A stretch of 64,000 nt of DNA from Anisodus tanguticus (Eukaryota; Streptophyta; Magnoliopsida; Solanales; Solanaceae). The notes under the pieces were generated by a model. It was not told where the DNA came from and did no database searches. It saw only the letters and a program-made list of their open reading frames with translations. Each line of letters begins with the position of its first letter. Positions within the stretch are counted from its first letter, which is position 1. Position numbers and translations under genes: made by a program. The stretch covers positions 10,070,970 through 10,134,969 of the forward strand of contig CM067546.1 in NCBI GenBank assembly GCA_034509755.1, in the 5' to 3' direction. Of the stretch, positions 20,421-33,222 are shown piece by piece.

Positions 20421-22250
20421 CATAAAAGGTATTTCATCACTTGTGAACTCTTGGATTTATTTATTTTATTACAGTCGCCACCGAATTTATAGGAAAAATT
20501 GGGAAACCAATTGAAAAAAGAGGTTTTCTCAAACCAAAGAAAAATCCTTTAGAAAACCAGAGTTCGAGTAAGGGTTCAGGTGATTCCCCGTGGAATGTGT
20601 TAGGTACCCCGGTATTAAGAATCCACAGAACGCGATTGACCTTCGAGTTTCAAAAATAATAAATTACTTTTTATTTGTCAAAATTGTTTAAGATATTGTA
20701 TATAAAATCATAGCATTAAAAATCATTTTCCGACAAAATAATTCTTTACCACAACACCCTTTCTTTCTTCAAAGTATGAAGAAAATCCATTTGAAAACTT
20801 TCCTTTGAATATAAATCATTTATTTTTTATCAAAAAGAATAATAAACTATTAATTTCTTATAAGTACTTGTATTTTATATTTAAAATATTAGTAAAGGAT
20901 ATAATTTATTAAAAAAAAGTCTTTGTTATTTTAAAAAAGGTCAACCATATCCTTTTTCCTTTCCCAAACTCAAGGTTTATAAAGGAACTTTACTTGAAAA
21001 TATCTAATATATTAAGAAAAACGATTAAAGACTTGTGTCCATAAAATTAAAGCCAATTTAATCAAAGCTTTATTTAAACTGGAAGTTAAAATCTGTTTCC
21101 ATATTTTCAAAGCGAAGTTTAAAATAAGATCCTCTTTGCAAAAAAAACTTAATTCATTTTTTAAAAGGAAATCCATTTTTAAATTAAATAAACCATTTGC
21201 AGATCATTTAAGGAAATTGTTTTAAACACATGGATAAGTAATAAAAGCCAAAATTAAAAAATAATACACTTTTATTATTTTATATCTCGGGTCAAAGATT
21301 TACAAAAGGGGTCCTATTCGTTCTAACGATATCAACATCGTATCTTACTATTTCAATTATTTTCTAACCTAGGGTTCCAATAATTTGTAATTTACAATGT
21401 ACAAATAAATAAAAAAATACAAAATATATAGAAAAGGGAAACAGGTCAGACTGGTGGGAATATTGGCCCACTAGTTAATATGCAATGTTATTTTTACCCA
21501 TGAATGGGCCTTATAGCTGCTTTCGGAATCGGTAAAAAAATGAGAGAGTTGGGCCTCAGGCCCAATAGGCTAGAGAAATCGTGAAAATGAGATGAAGAGC
21601 CCACCAAACGCCGAAACATGCAAAGAAGATGGGAAAAAGACCATGTGAGTTAGAAAATACACAAATCCTTCAAACAAATGCAAATAAACAAATATTGATG
21701 TAAAAATTAAACAAACATGTGAAACAATTATAGTAATATGGCACAGCATGCCCAGAACAAATCAGGCCCAACACAGAAAATCAATGATCGTAACGATAAG
21801 CAACATGGGCCTCAGGATGTAAGTAGTGTGCGAAAAAAATAAAGCAGACCCAAACATTATAAGTGTAAGACTTAAAGAAAGAAACTAAGCCTAATATATA
21901 ATGGATTAGCTTAAGCGCACACCCACATACTCAAATATACAGGAATATATCTAATATATATGCATATGCACATTCTACACACACTTAGACATATATAAAA
22001 GGTTGGTATACACATGATATTTAGAGTATATCTGATATACTTGAAGGTATACATAGATATACAGCTCTTGTATACACTTGGTGTATACTAAATTTGTATA
22101 CCCCGTATACTTTAGGAATATCATATCAAAGATTCAGCAAATCAGATAGAAGGTCTTGGGAAAACAGACAACATGACCATATCCAAGTACAACAAGAGAA
22201 GAGAAAAACTTGCACATTTCTCATAGTTCAAGAAAAAAACATCAAACAAG
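20420..22250 (+). repeat. Tat/Ogre-like LTR and leader, left repeat B
   Basis: Contains the block AGTCGCCACCGAATTTATAG, the AAAACCAGAGTTCGAGTAAG block and GTGTTAGGTACC, which I recall from Tat/Ogre-type LTRs of dicots, followed by AT-rich DNA and a GGCC/CAGGCCC-rich part. 21950-22120 is dense in GTATAC words. Ends are not precise. Confidence 0.5.
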
Positions 22251-22640
22251 TTAGGCTAAATGAGCAAGCCCAGATATCTAATCCAGAGTTGGTTTACTAT
22301 ATGGGGTAGCAGAATCATGGTAGTGGATTTGAGCGAACCCAGTTTGGGAAAAATTATAATCAAAATTATCGGAATCATCTAACCTTTCAAGCCCTGAAAC
22401 CTCAAGGTTCGTAGACATGTGATTCTATGGAAGAGATGATGGCTCAGAAGCAACAGATGATGAATGAAATGTAGAATTCCATCTATGAGCTTGAACGTCA
22501 GGTGGAGCAGATAGTGGTTTCTTAAACTATCAGACCACATGATACTATTCAAAGAAACATAAAACAAATCTAAAAGAGAAAGTTTAGGCTATGTCTTTGA
22601 GAAATGGAATACAACTAGAGGAAGTTCCACCAAGAATAAG
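22250..22640 (+). pseudogene. Athila/Tat-type gag relic, left repeat B
   Basis: Readable as the gag C-terminal half: NPELVYYMG, FERTQFGKNYNQNYRNH, then a Met/Gln-rich helix (EEMMAQKQQMMNEM), NSIYELERQVEQIV and EMEYN.RKFHQ with stops between. The right copy reads further (LRNGIQLEEVPPR) and is followed by the rest of the element, whereas this copy ends at 23215. Confidence 0.65.
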
Positions 22641-24360
22641 AAGGCGAAGTGATGTATATAAGGAGGGGATTGTATGGTTAGGTTGGTCGGAGTTGGTTTG
22701 GGGCTGGACGGACACAAATATGGGAATCAGATAGAGGTTGGTGGAATAGGATGGTTCCTGGACAATTTAGGTTTGTTGGAGGTGTACGGGTGCCCTTACG
22801 TGGTTTGGGGCTAAGAAGTTTGGAGAGGATGAACTAGAAACGTTGTAGGTTATGTTGGTGGTTGGATGGTGCTAAGGTTGCAGAAATTGGTTGGGACAGT
22901 AACCTACGAAGGTTGAACCCGGTGAGGACAGAGGAATAGTTGGTTGGGTTTTCGGGTGTTTTTGGAATGAGTTGCTTAACGACCTTTTTAGTGTAGATTG
23001 GGGAAGTGTTGTAATGTAATGGGGGTGAAAGGTATTAGGCAGTCTAGAAAATGATTGGACACAAAATTAATAGACAAGTTCAGGTGCGGGTAAGGTGATG
23101 TAGGCCGAGATGACCTTCTAATGTGTTTGTGACAAATTAACTAGATAGAACTTTGGCTTGGGGGTAGTTAGATCACAAAAGTTCTAACTAGACTTACACC
23201 TAGAGTTTGGACCACCAACAAACAACCCCCAGATCTCCCAAAATCATCACCACTGCCGGAGCTCATCTCTGACAAACAACCCCGAATCAAACGCTATCAA
23301 AACCACTCCAAAATCATCACCGTTAGCCACCAACAAACAACCCCCAGATCTTCCAAAATCATCACCACTGCCGGAGCTCGTCTCCGGCAAACCAAGTTCA
23401 ACACCATCACTTTTTAGCACACTTTAATCAGGCAAATTTAGCATTCTCCTTTTTTAACGTACTCCAAGCTTTCATCTTTGGAGGCTTCAACAACACTTTC
23501 GAGTTTCATTAACACCTTCAAACTCTCTCTGTACCAACCATGCGCCTCTTCTATTAACCATCTTCCCTCCCTCAAACTCCAATCAATCTCGTCCAATAAC
23601 CCCTTCAATCCCTTAATTTCCCATTTCGCCCCAACGAAAAATCTCGCCATCACTCATAATAAGCAAGAGCAGTCTAAAGTCAGTATGAATCAGAGCAGTA
23701 GTAACAAAACGAGGCAACAACAAAAATAGAGCCATCGTTCTCGACAATAAATGGAGTGAGACGTTACCAGGCCAATCGAAACAAAATAAAAGATTAGCCA
23801 TAGTAATTTTGCCCAAGTATGGCAATAACGTAGAGGATGACAAACCGGAGACGTCACTTCGACGGCCTTAAAGTAAGAATCCAACCGAGAAACTCTAAAA
23901 AACAAACAGATATGGGGTCGTTGTTGGACAATGATTTTGTGGTGGAGAATGGGTCGTATTTGGTGGAGAGCCGACCTGGATCCGACGAGGAGTCTACGTA
24001 GATCCGATGTGGCATCCAACTCACAAATATGTCCATTCAAGGGAAATTTAACAAATTTGCTAACGGAAAGGATATATTTGATCGCAAAGTTTGACGGAGA
24101 GTAATGTTAAACTATAAATCATAGTTGGATGGAAAATTTGACCATTTTCCCTTCCAAAATATATAACAGAAGTTAAAAGAATGCCGTGCTGAGAATAAAG
24201 ATATGTTTAGGGGCCAAGTGTTATATTTGGAGGAAACAAAAAATAATAATAAACAACATAAAATATTTACTACTCGAAAAAGTTCATTCCTTACGATAAT
24301 TCATTATGAAGAAACAACATAGTAAATAAACTTTAATTGGATCTTATTATATTGAAGTTT
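22640..24360. other. Unassigned DNA with a 115-bp direct duplication
   Basis: 22640-23215 is the tail of repeat B. At 23212-23275 and 23327-23390 the same sequence (CCACCAACAAACAACCCCC onward) repeats 115 bp apart. A minus-strand frame at 23653-23438 (charged, Trp-rich) and overlapping plus frames look unconstrained; I recognise none of them. Confidence 0.4.
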
Positions 24361-24364
24361 CTAT

Positions 24365-24890
24365 TTAAAGACTCAACCAATTAGATGGAAAAGTTGAAGT
24401 ACTAGGCACATTCATATCAAACACATATTTTGGATCTTCATAGACAATCACAGATTGTAGCTCAACAATTTCCTTAATCAAATGATTGTCAAATTTTTTG
24501 ATCTTTTCTTTCAATTTCTCAAGTTTTCCCAAATCTGTCAACTTAAAATCTTCTGACAGATCAATAGCTTTTCCTTTGTTTTCACGTTCTTCTATCTTCC
24601 TTTTCTTCATTATATAACGATTTGATGGAGATGCCGTCATTTTCTTGACCTCTAAAAATTGCTGGACGACTGATTCAACATCAGGGATACCAAATAAAAA
24701 TGGTTGACCTGCAATTGAAAACATAATAATTGCAATCTCAATTCCACATAAAATAGAAAGATCTTTTGCTTTCTTACAGAGAGATTTTTCTGTATATTAC
24801 AAATTATGGCATGCTCAGCACGTTTATCTTTGATGAACTCTATCTTAACATCTTGAGTGCATGCTCGAGCAAAACGTGCAAATTTATAGG
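24365..24890 (-). pseudogene. Type I (M-alpha, AGL62-like) MADS-box pseudogene
   Basis: Minus-strand frame 24724-24365 continues a broken MADS domain. Upstream, one frame reads DVKIEFIKDKRAEHAIICN; after a shift near 24780 the second frame reads CKKAKDLSILCGIEIAII, then MFSIAGQPFLFGIPDVESVV, which fits the second half of a type I MADS domain. A Lys/Glu-rich helix follows (KLEKLKEKIKKFDNHLIKEI). Such proteins are DNA-binding regulators in the female gametophyte and endosperm. No ATG precedes the domain and a stop lies upstream, so this is a decayed copy. It is single-exon in appearance, as usual for this class. Confidence 0.78.
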
Positions 24891-24899
24891 AACGTTATT

Positions 24900-25940
24900 C
24901 GAGAAAATAACAAAAATGATCCCTTATACCTAATGGACTATTTTGAACCTATCTTCAAACATAGGGGCCATTTTTGTCATTTTCGCAATGTTTCTAAGTC
25001 ATGAGTCTTTCCAATTCTGGAATTTATTCGTTGACCTGATTCAAGTTTACTATTCACAGAAACCTCTTTGTAATAAGATGAATTTACCTCCTCTCTTTTA
25101 TGAAGACCTGATTAAAGTTTTACTATTTACAGAAACCTCCCTTGTAATAAGACCTCTCTTTTGTGAAACTACTTAGATGTCTAAATTCTTGAATTTAATA
25201 TAAAGATCTACCTTTTTCAGATGAAAAATTATTGGAAGTGCTGAAGCCATGCAAAAGTATACCAAATTACTCAAATTTGCCTTTATTAATATAAACCACC
25301 ATACTTATTCATTACAAATTTTATAAAATTTACCTTCTATTATGCCTTTTAATTTATTATGAAACAAAGAAAAAGAAGAAGCAACGATAATACTAGTCAA
25401 CGAAAATCATTTTTTAAAAAGGAACTGTTGTATAAACTACTTCATCATGGTAAATAATTTGTTGGTATGGTAAATATTGTACGCAATCAAATAATAAAGG
25501 TGCACACAAATTAATTTGAATATAATTTCTAGTACAGAAAAAAATTGATATATATTATGTGAATAATCCAACAGAAGCATGGATGACCTTTAAAATTCCA
25601 ACAAACTGGAGTAAATATGTTGGCTATAGAAATAAATAAGCAATCTATAGACTAATATGTATAATTCGATTCTTGTAATTCATGACCATATTAATTTGTA
25701 ACTAATTTGTGTAATATTTTATACCATCTGATCTGTGTAATAAATACAATATGATTCTTGTAATTCATTATATTTGGCGTACTCACTACATATAAACAAG
25801 ATATTAGTGAACATACCAATCTAGTGAATTTATGCACCACCTTCAACGCCGGAAGATTGAACACATAATCTCCATCGCAAGTATAAATACTTTGTATTTT
25901 AATTACCCATACAGATACACTGAAACCCGCATAAGTGTGT
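24900..25940. other. AT-rich unassigned DNA with a 70-bp imperfect direct repeat
   Basis: 25034-25104 and 25106-25170 are imperfect tandem copies (GACCTGATT.AAGTTT...ACAGAAACCTC). An 84-codon minus frame ending near 25691 has no recognisable motif. No gene is supported. Confidence 0.4.
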
Positions 25941-26904
25941 GTCACCTCACGAATACGGGAACCCCAATTCCCTATTATGCCCCTTAATTAATTAAAAATC
26001 AACACAAAACACTACATAAAGGGTCTAGTAAGTCTCTACTTGCTTGAATATGAAGCCGATGAGTCACTACGCGGCCTTTCCTTTCCTCTGAGCCTCCGAA
26101 TGATCCCACTCTATTCAAATACGCTATCTACATGAGAATACGATGCTATCGATACTTATATTGCTATATAGAGTTTCGGATCCAAAAGTCAACCTAAAAC
26201 CCCACCGCGAGCCCCGGAGGTCAAAATTGAAAATTAAACTTAGAATCATGTTACTCATAGTCTAGACAGTCATAATCCTAGAAATCATGAAGTTCTAATT
26301 CCAAGTGAACCTTCGATTTGATCAAGAACACTAAACTCATATTCATGGAGAAAACCCTTATTTCTATGTTCTAAATCATAAGAGGAATCACTAATTAAAG
26401 GATGAAAACATGAATAAATGCTTAGATTAGAGTTAAGATCTTACCCGAAATATGAATCTTGAAAAAACCCTTTGAAATCCCTAAATTTATTGCTCCCAAG
26501 TTCGAAAATGGTTCTAGAATGAACTAGATTCGAATTGGAAAATCCCCAATTAAACTGTCAGGCCCATCGCCAGTGCGAGGAATCCAGCGCAGGTGCGAAC
26601 TTACACCGGCAGATCATTCTCCGCAGGTGCGAGGCCCATACCCCATTCCCCTTCCGCAAGTGTTGAAGTCTACCCGCAGGTGCAACTTCGCATCTGCGCA
26701 AGCCTAATCACAGGTGCGGCCCCAAGCTATCCTGCCCAATGTCGCACCTGTGGACCACCCATCATAGGTGTGGCCTCCCAAGTGCGACCCTTGGCTCGCA
26801 GGTGCGGTTGCACCAATAACCGGCTGAACCAACCCAAGTCCTAAGCTCCCAAACTTCGATCCAACACTAGAAACTCATCCGGGACCTCCCGTACACAAAT
26901 CAAT
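25940..26904 (-). repeat. Gypsy LTR fragment rich in GCAGGTGCGA words
   Basis: The left part is the reverse complement of a segment of the plus-strand LTR near 44900-44960 (CCTCACGA.TACGG.AACCC), so it is a minus-strand gypsy LTR piece. 26570-26815 holds about ten variants of GCAGGTGCGA or its complement. It is cut at 26904 by the next element. Confidence 0.6.
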
Positions 26905-29290
26905 TGTCACACCCCAAACTACGGTGTGTGGCCAGCACCTGGTGCCCTGCTGGACCGAGCGTACCACTCTGATGACCTATCTTCTGTACAAGTAGAACTT
27001 CCGCCCAACAAGGCCATACTAGGATATATCACAATAAGAATACTAGATAAGAGGGATTAACTCAACATGTATACAACAGGACCGACAAGGTCAAAACATA
27101 GTCCAACAAAAGACAACTTAGCCGACAAGGTTATACATAAATACTGTACATACCAAAATAAGTCGGTGAGCCTCTACGAGTGATTGAACTGACATATGGC
27201 CTGGACAGGGCCCCGACCTACCCATATTATACATAACTCTACAAAATACTCCATATATAACCATAAAGCTCTGGGAAGACGAAGCACACTTACTGAAGGC
27301 TGAACTCAATAGCTCCTAAAGGTGGCCTAACAAAATCTCTATCAGAACTTACGGCATGAACACACAGAGCCCCTGGCAACAGGAACATCAGTACGAAATA
27401 ATGTACCAAGTATGTTAAGCATGAATAGCAATATGAATCTGTAAGCTGTAAGGGAAAGCATAAAAGCAATATGACGCGATTAGCTGTAAAGGAAAATATA
27501 AACAATATGGGGGCCATATGGGACGAATAATAAAACTCTAGAACCTAATACAACCTATCTGGAATATGCCTCTTACTGTATAAATGTCCTTGTCTTATTG
27601 TGCGAGGTGTATAACCTGTCACTACTCTTAGGTATATATATGAATATGCAATGCAATATGCAAGATGATTTATTCATGTTTTGCGGAACGCCTAATCCGA
27701 TCCATTATATGTTTATATTGTGGAACGTGCAACCCGATCCAATATATGTATATGTTGCGGAACGTGCAACCCAATCCAATATAGGTATATGTTGCGGAAC
27801 ATGCAACCCGATCTAATGTACTACCATGATTATATGCATGACATCAAATTCCAATGAAACCATATCAATACCAATGTGACTCGGGGGTCTAAACAACAAA
27901 CTATGATAACACAGGCCCTTTGGCCTATTTTGAAACTCATATTCTCTTTGACTTTATACTTAAAACGACTTGTAGTCGACTTGACACTTTCCTCGTTAGA
28001 ATGTTTCTTTTTTAAAACTGATAATAGGATACGTCAGTAACCAACAACATGGATTACAAGAATAAGGATAATCGATGAATACTTCTCGACAAGAGATTTC
28101 AAGATACAATAAGATAAAACTTTTGGCTTTCCTTTTCAAAAACGATAACTCGTTGGATTTCATGCTTTGAAAGAAAGGGATAGCCTTACATACTTTATCC
28201 ATGAAGCTATACGTTGTGCTATAAGTTCTCGTACTCTTCACGAATGATTATCTATATCAAACAAAGGGTCGATATCAACATCTAATCGATATTCAACAAG
28301 GAAACTTCACTTAGACATCTTAGCGATCATCTTAACATAAAAGGTTCTTACATTTGTTAACAAAAGGGTATTCATGTAATTTGGCCTCATAATTTTCGAA
28401 AATATACCCGTTTAGGTTTACGATACCAAAAATCAACATGCTAATCAATATCAACGGACAATTCCAAAAAAATCAGCCCACAACTTAACTTATCATAATT
28501 TCATAGGTTTACGGGTTTCAGTTACAAAAATCATTTCACAACCTATCTCAAATTATCAATTACTGGACAGATCGTCAAACTTCCAACGGTCTGTCAATCT
28601 TCCCCGCCAAACTTTGTGAAATATTGATAGCTCAGACTGGGTATTAGACGGTTTGTCATTTGTACAATCAAATAGGCCAGTTTCGTCGAAACGTACTTCC
28701 TTCAATCCATTTAACTCACAAACACTCTGGTACCTTCATAACCAAGCTATAAACCTTCATTATGCTTCAGTAGGGTCGTATCTCTTCTCGGGACTTTGAT
28801 ATCTTATTGACATCACAACAGGACGTGAAACTACAAGGTGTAACACCAATTATGCATTTTAATCATAAATAGGATTTGGACTCCCTCGCACACTCAAAAT
28901 TCCGGAAAAAGATCATCTTCACTAGATGTTAACCCAAGGTCAACTCTAAATCATGAAATTCTATATTTCCATCAAACGACCCAAAACACACCTGAACGCC
29001 TTGGGACCCAAACCAATAGCTTATCTAAGCCATAAATGACATTCCAGACCTAATGAAATCAATAAAACTTTGAAAATGATGCATTTACCCTCGATATTGA
29101 CTTTGGTCAAACTTTCTCCTTGCTTTAACTTAGAAACTTCTAAACTTGCTAAAATCAATCCAAAACCGCCTGATTTCCTCTGGAATTGTGCCACCCATAT
29201 CCGCAAGTCCTAAATCCACATACAAAACCACAAAAATGGTATTTTAGGGATTTAGGTAAAAATCTCAAAACGACTAGGTGAGTTATTACA
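26905..29290 (-). repeat. 3' LTR of the right gypsy copy (2386 bp)
   Basis: Begins TGTCACACCCC and ends TTATTACA on the plus strand (TGTAATAACTCG start on the minus strand). It contains the four-unit 37-bp array near 27670-27818. It lacks the 301 bp found at 1543-1843 in the left copy. The expected purine tract next to the LTR on the minus strand is degraded. Confidence 0.85.
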
Positions 29291-29364
29291 TCACATTCCA
29301 CTTAAATAAACGCTCGTCATCGAACAATAAAGAAAAGGAAATACATGGACTCTCGAAAAGCTAG

Positions 29365-31978
29365 GGGTATCTAATCTGCATATCACACTCGTTCTCCCAA
29401 GAAGCCTCTGCGACTGGATGATGCCTCCATTGCACCTTCTCTAAAGCTATTTCTTTCGACCTCAACTTCCGAACTTGTTTGTCCAAATTAGCTATAGGAT
29501 CCTTCTCAAAAGACAAATTATTATCAAGAAACACTGAATCATATGCGAACCATCTGAATGGTACCTCTTCAGCATTAAAACATGAAAAATTGGATGCCCA
29601 CCCGACAACCCAGGAGGTAAGTCCAACTTATTTGCCACCTTGCCAAGACGCTGAACAACCTTGAATGGCCCAATATACCCCAAGCTTAACTTTCCCTTTT
29701 TTCCGAACCTCATCACACCCTTCATGGGTGAAACCTTCAACAAAACTCGCTCCCTAACTATAAACTCTAAATCACACACCTTCTGATCCGTATAAATCTT
29801 TTGCCTACTCTAAGTTGTGAGAAGCCTCTACTAAATCAACTTGACCTTATCCAAGAAATCTGTCAACAAGTATGTACCCCATGGCATAACCTAGAAGGCA
29901 TCAAACTAACAAATCAGATAACGACGCCTCCTACCATACAAAGCCTCAAATTGCGCTATCTCATCACTTGAGTGATAACTATAATTGTAAGCAAAACTCT
30001 ATGAAGGATAGATCCTGATCCCAGTGACCCCCAAAGACAATCATATAGGTTTGCATCATATCCTCGAGAACCTAAATAGTATACTTGGATTGACAATCGG
30101 TCTGAGGATCGAAAGTTGTACCAAGCTCCATTCTAGTACCCAACTCTTTCTGCATAGATCGCCAGAAATGAGATGTAAAATGCATGCATCGATCCGAAAA
30201 GATAGAAATGGGCATTCCATGCAAGAAAACTATCTCCCTAATGTAGATCTTGTCCAATTTCTCAAATTGTAGGTAGTTTGGACCAGAATGAACTGCGTAG
30301 ATTCGGTCATCCTGTTGACAATAACCTAAATGGCATCAAACTTGCCCAAAGTCTGCGGCAATCCTATCACAAAGTCCATAGCAATCCGCTCCCACTTCCA
30401 TTTAGGTATGGGCATCCACTAAATTACACTACCATGCTTCTGGTGTTTATACTTCACTTGTTGGCAATTCAAACACCGAGACACAAACTCCACTATGTCC
30501 CTCTTTAACCAACACCACCAATAGTGTTGCTTCAAGTCACGATACATCTTTGTAGCCCATGGGTGAATAGAATACCTCGAACTGTGAGCATCATCCATGA
30601 TCAATCTAGTCAAATCATCCATCCTAGGAACACAAACTCAACACTTGATCCTCAAAACACCATCACCATCAAGAATCACCTTCTTATATTCTCTCCGCAA
30701 CACCTTATCATGAATTCTACACAACTTCACATCATCGAAATGCTGAGCCTTAATTTGCTCTAATAAAAGCCTCTACACAAGCTAGAACTCTACCGAGCTC
30801 CAAAATATCAAGTCTCATAAATTGGTTAGCCAAAGACTCAACATTCATAGCCAACAGATGCTCTTCTACAAGAAACAGAGCTAGGCTACCCATACTCACC
30901 GTCTTCCGACTCTAGGCATCTACCACTACATTGGCCTTTCCCGGATGATAAAGAATAGTCATGTCATAATCCTTGAGAAACTCCAACTACCTATGTTATC
31001 TCAAACTAAGATCCTTCTGATTGAATATGAATTGCAGACCGCGATGATATGTGAATACCTCACAATGCACCCTATAGAGATAATTCCTCAAAATCTTCAA
31101 ACCAAACACTACCACCGCCAACTCAAAATCATGAGTGAGGTAGTTCTTCTCATGTACCTTCACCTTCCTCGAAGTATAGGCTATCACTTTCCCTTTCTAC
31201 ATCAACACACACCCAAGACCCCTCCAGAAGCATCATAATAGATTGTAAAGCTCTCTCTCTCGACAAGTGGCTAAAATGGAAGAGGTAGTCAACAAATTCT
31301 TATGTTTTTGTAAGCTTGCCACACCCTCATTATACCACTGAAATGCCTCTTCCTTCTGATTCAGTCTGGTCAAAGTGGATGTAATGGATGAATCCCTCCA
31401 AAAAACATCGATAATAATCTGTGAGACCTACAAAACTTTGGACCTCAGTGACCGAAGCAAGTCTAATCCAATCCTGAACTGCCTCTATCTTCTGGGATCT
31501 ACCATAATGCCATCCTTAGTCACTACACGTTGCACGAATGCCATTGAACTAAGCCAAAACTCATGCTTCAAAAATTTGGCATAAAGTTGCTTCTCCCTCA
31601 AAATACCAAGAACAATCTTCAAATGTTGCTCGTGCACTTCCTTACTCCGAGAGAAAATAAAAATATCATCGATGAAGACAATCACAAAGGAATCCAAGTA
31701 AGGCCTGAATACTCCATTAATCAACTCCATGAAGGTTACGGGAGCACTAGGCAGACGGAATGACATCATCAAGTACTCATACATCCTATATCACGTTCGA
31801 AAGCTATCTTAGGAAAATCCTCCACCCTAATCTTCAACTGATGATAACCGGATCTCAAATAAATATTGGAATAGATAGATGCACCCAAAAGATGATCAAA
31901 CAAGTCATCAATGTGGGTATCAAATACTTGTTCTTGATAGTCACCTTGTTCAATTATTGATAATTGATACGCATTCAC
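29365..31978 (-). pseudogene. gypsy pol relic: RT, RNase H, integrase, chromodomain-like tail
   Basis: Minus strand, N to C: RT from 31978 (HLLGASIYSNIYLRSGYHQL; MSFRLPSAPVTFMELINGVF; catalytic box FIDDIFIFS), RNase H around 31187-30996 (AYTSRKVKVHEKNYLTHDFE), integrase zinc region 30622-30419 (H-H then CLNCQQVK), integrase core 30257-30072 (SDRCMHFTSHFW; DPQTDCQSKYT), and basic C-terminus with KLRSKEIA and WRHHPVAEASW. It would copy and integrate the element. Several stops and shifts separate the pieces; protease and the first part of RT are missing. Confidence 0.85.
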
Positions 31979-32012
31979 ATATACCCATCTTTGTAATGCG
32001 TATCAATTATCA
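31958..32012. repeat. 18-bp perfect inverted repeat at a gag/RT deletion junction
   Basis: TGATAATTGATACGCATT (31958-31975) and its reverse complement (31995-32012) enclose a 19-base loop. Outer bases GCATTCACA and TGTGAATGC (32029-32037) also pair. It sits where gag C-terminal sequence jumps directly to mid-RT. Confidence 0.85.
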
Positions 32013-32089
32013 ACTATCAACAATTATTGTGAATGCAGATCACTGGGAAGGACTGGCACCTGAAAGCCCACCATGGCTAGATAGCCTAT

Positions 32090-33222
32090 AAGAACTCGGG
32101 GTCAACTGCCTTGAACCATAAGAAGTATACACCGACTATCCTCTCTCACATACTGGCATGGCTACAACAACTGGACTAACACTCTAACGGTGATGACCTC
32201 CACCAAAATGACACCTACCTCTAGATGAGGTACCCATATGAGTGCTAAAATAGGGCCTTTTGATCACCCATTCCGCATATTCCACACGCCTAATAAACTC
32301 AGCCTCTAAAACTGCATCAATAATCTATTGGAAATAAAACCTAGTAGCAGCCATATGTACTGCAATCAAATGGAGAGGAAAAATCAACCCATTGGTGAAC
32401 ATCTTCACCCTCTCAGTATCATCAGGAAGAATCATCAAAGCATAATGAGATAATGCATGGAACTGTGTCTCGTACTCTATCACAGTCATACACCCCTAGC
32501 ATAACACCTCAAACTAAGCTCTTTTCATCTCTGTAACACTGCGAGGTACGAAACTTTTCCAAGAATTCCTGAGTAAACAAAGTCCAAGTAAGAGGAGGGG
32601 ACCTGCTGGTCAAGTCTCCACATATGAGCTCCATCACTGCATAACAGGTCCAATTATTTTAAAATTAGTGTAGTCCACTCCACGAGACTCCACTAACCTG
32701 AGGTTGTGCAACCTCTCATGACAGCTAATCAAGAACTTATAAGCATCATCATCTAAGTGTCTATTATATCTAAATGATCAATCTTCCTGAATCGGTCAAT
32801 CATCTTCTATTCCTCCATGATCATCGTGGGCTGAGTAGTACGGGTGAAGAAATACCAGGCACTAGTATGCTATGAAATGGTGAATCCTAGTAGGTGTTGG
32901 TTGAACTTCTGGTGTCTGAAATTTAGGCATAGATATATGATCATGAGTATGTCCTACATCCCTAGTCAGGGATCCATCGAAAGTGATCGGTAGAACACTC
33001 TGTGTGATAGTCTCGAGAAAGATTATCATGCATACCAAAGTATCCTTAAGCACTAGTGTAGCAATAATACTTGGGGGTGCCATTGCTGGCTCAACCTTAT
33101 CTATCTGAACCTTATCATCCCCATAAACCTGAACTTGATCATCATCCGGAACAACCTCTGGCATTAGAAATACTACCATAGCAAGACCCAGAGCAGCTGT
33201 TGGTTCTCGGCCTTAGGCTGGT
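32090..33222 (-). pseudogene. gypsy gag relic (main part, right copy)
   Basis: Minus-strand gag between the nested element and the RT relic. The 5' portion is open at 33179-32862 (acidic, then Thr/Pro-rich, with TPEVQPTPTRIHHFIAY); the remaining capsid region is full of stops, and the zinc knuckle is not found before the junction near 32040. The first part of gag lies on the other side of the insertion at 41652-41781, and the two read in the same frame once the nested element is ignored. Confidence 0.7.
33218..33222. repeat. Target-site duplication CTGGT (left)
   Basis: Five bases directly before the 5' LTR, identical to those directly after the 3' LTR. Confidence 0.92.

Larger units (their letters stand above)
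16040..23215. repeat. Repeat B, left copy (7.2 kb direct repeat)
   Basis: Matches 46735-53903 almost base for base over its full length with a few per cent differences and small indels. Composition in order: unassigned DNA (16040-17502), gypsy LTR relic (17503-19400), gag knuckle/protease start (19405-19717), non-coding (19718-20420), Tat/Ogre-like LTR (about 20420-22090), gag relic (22250-22640), unassigned tail. It is a composite of nested elements copied as one block. Confidence 0.9.

Noticed and set aside
23438..23653. 71-codon minus-strand charged frame as a gene
   Set aside because: Overlaps an equally long plus frame, lacks a recognisable motif, and has no continuation upstream or downstream.
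25691..25945. 84-codon minus frame as an exon
   Set aside because: No motif recognised and no splice-like borders found; left as unassigned.
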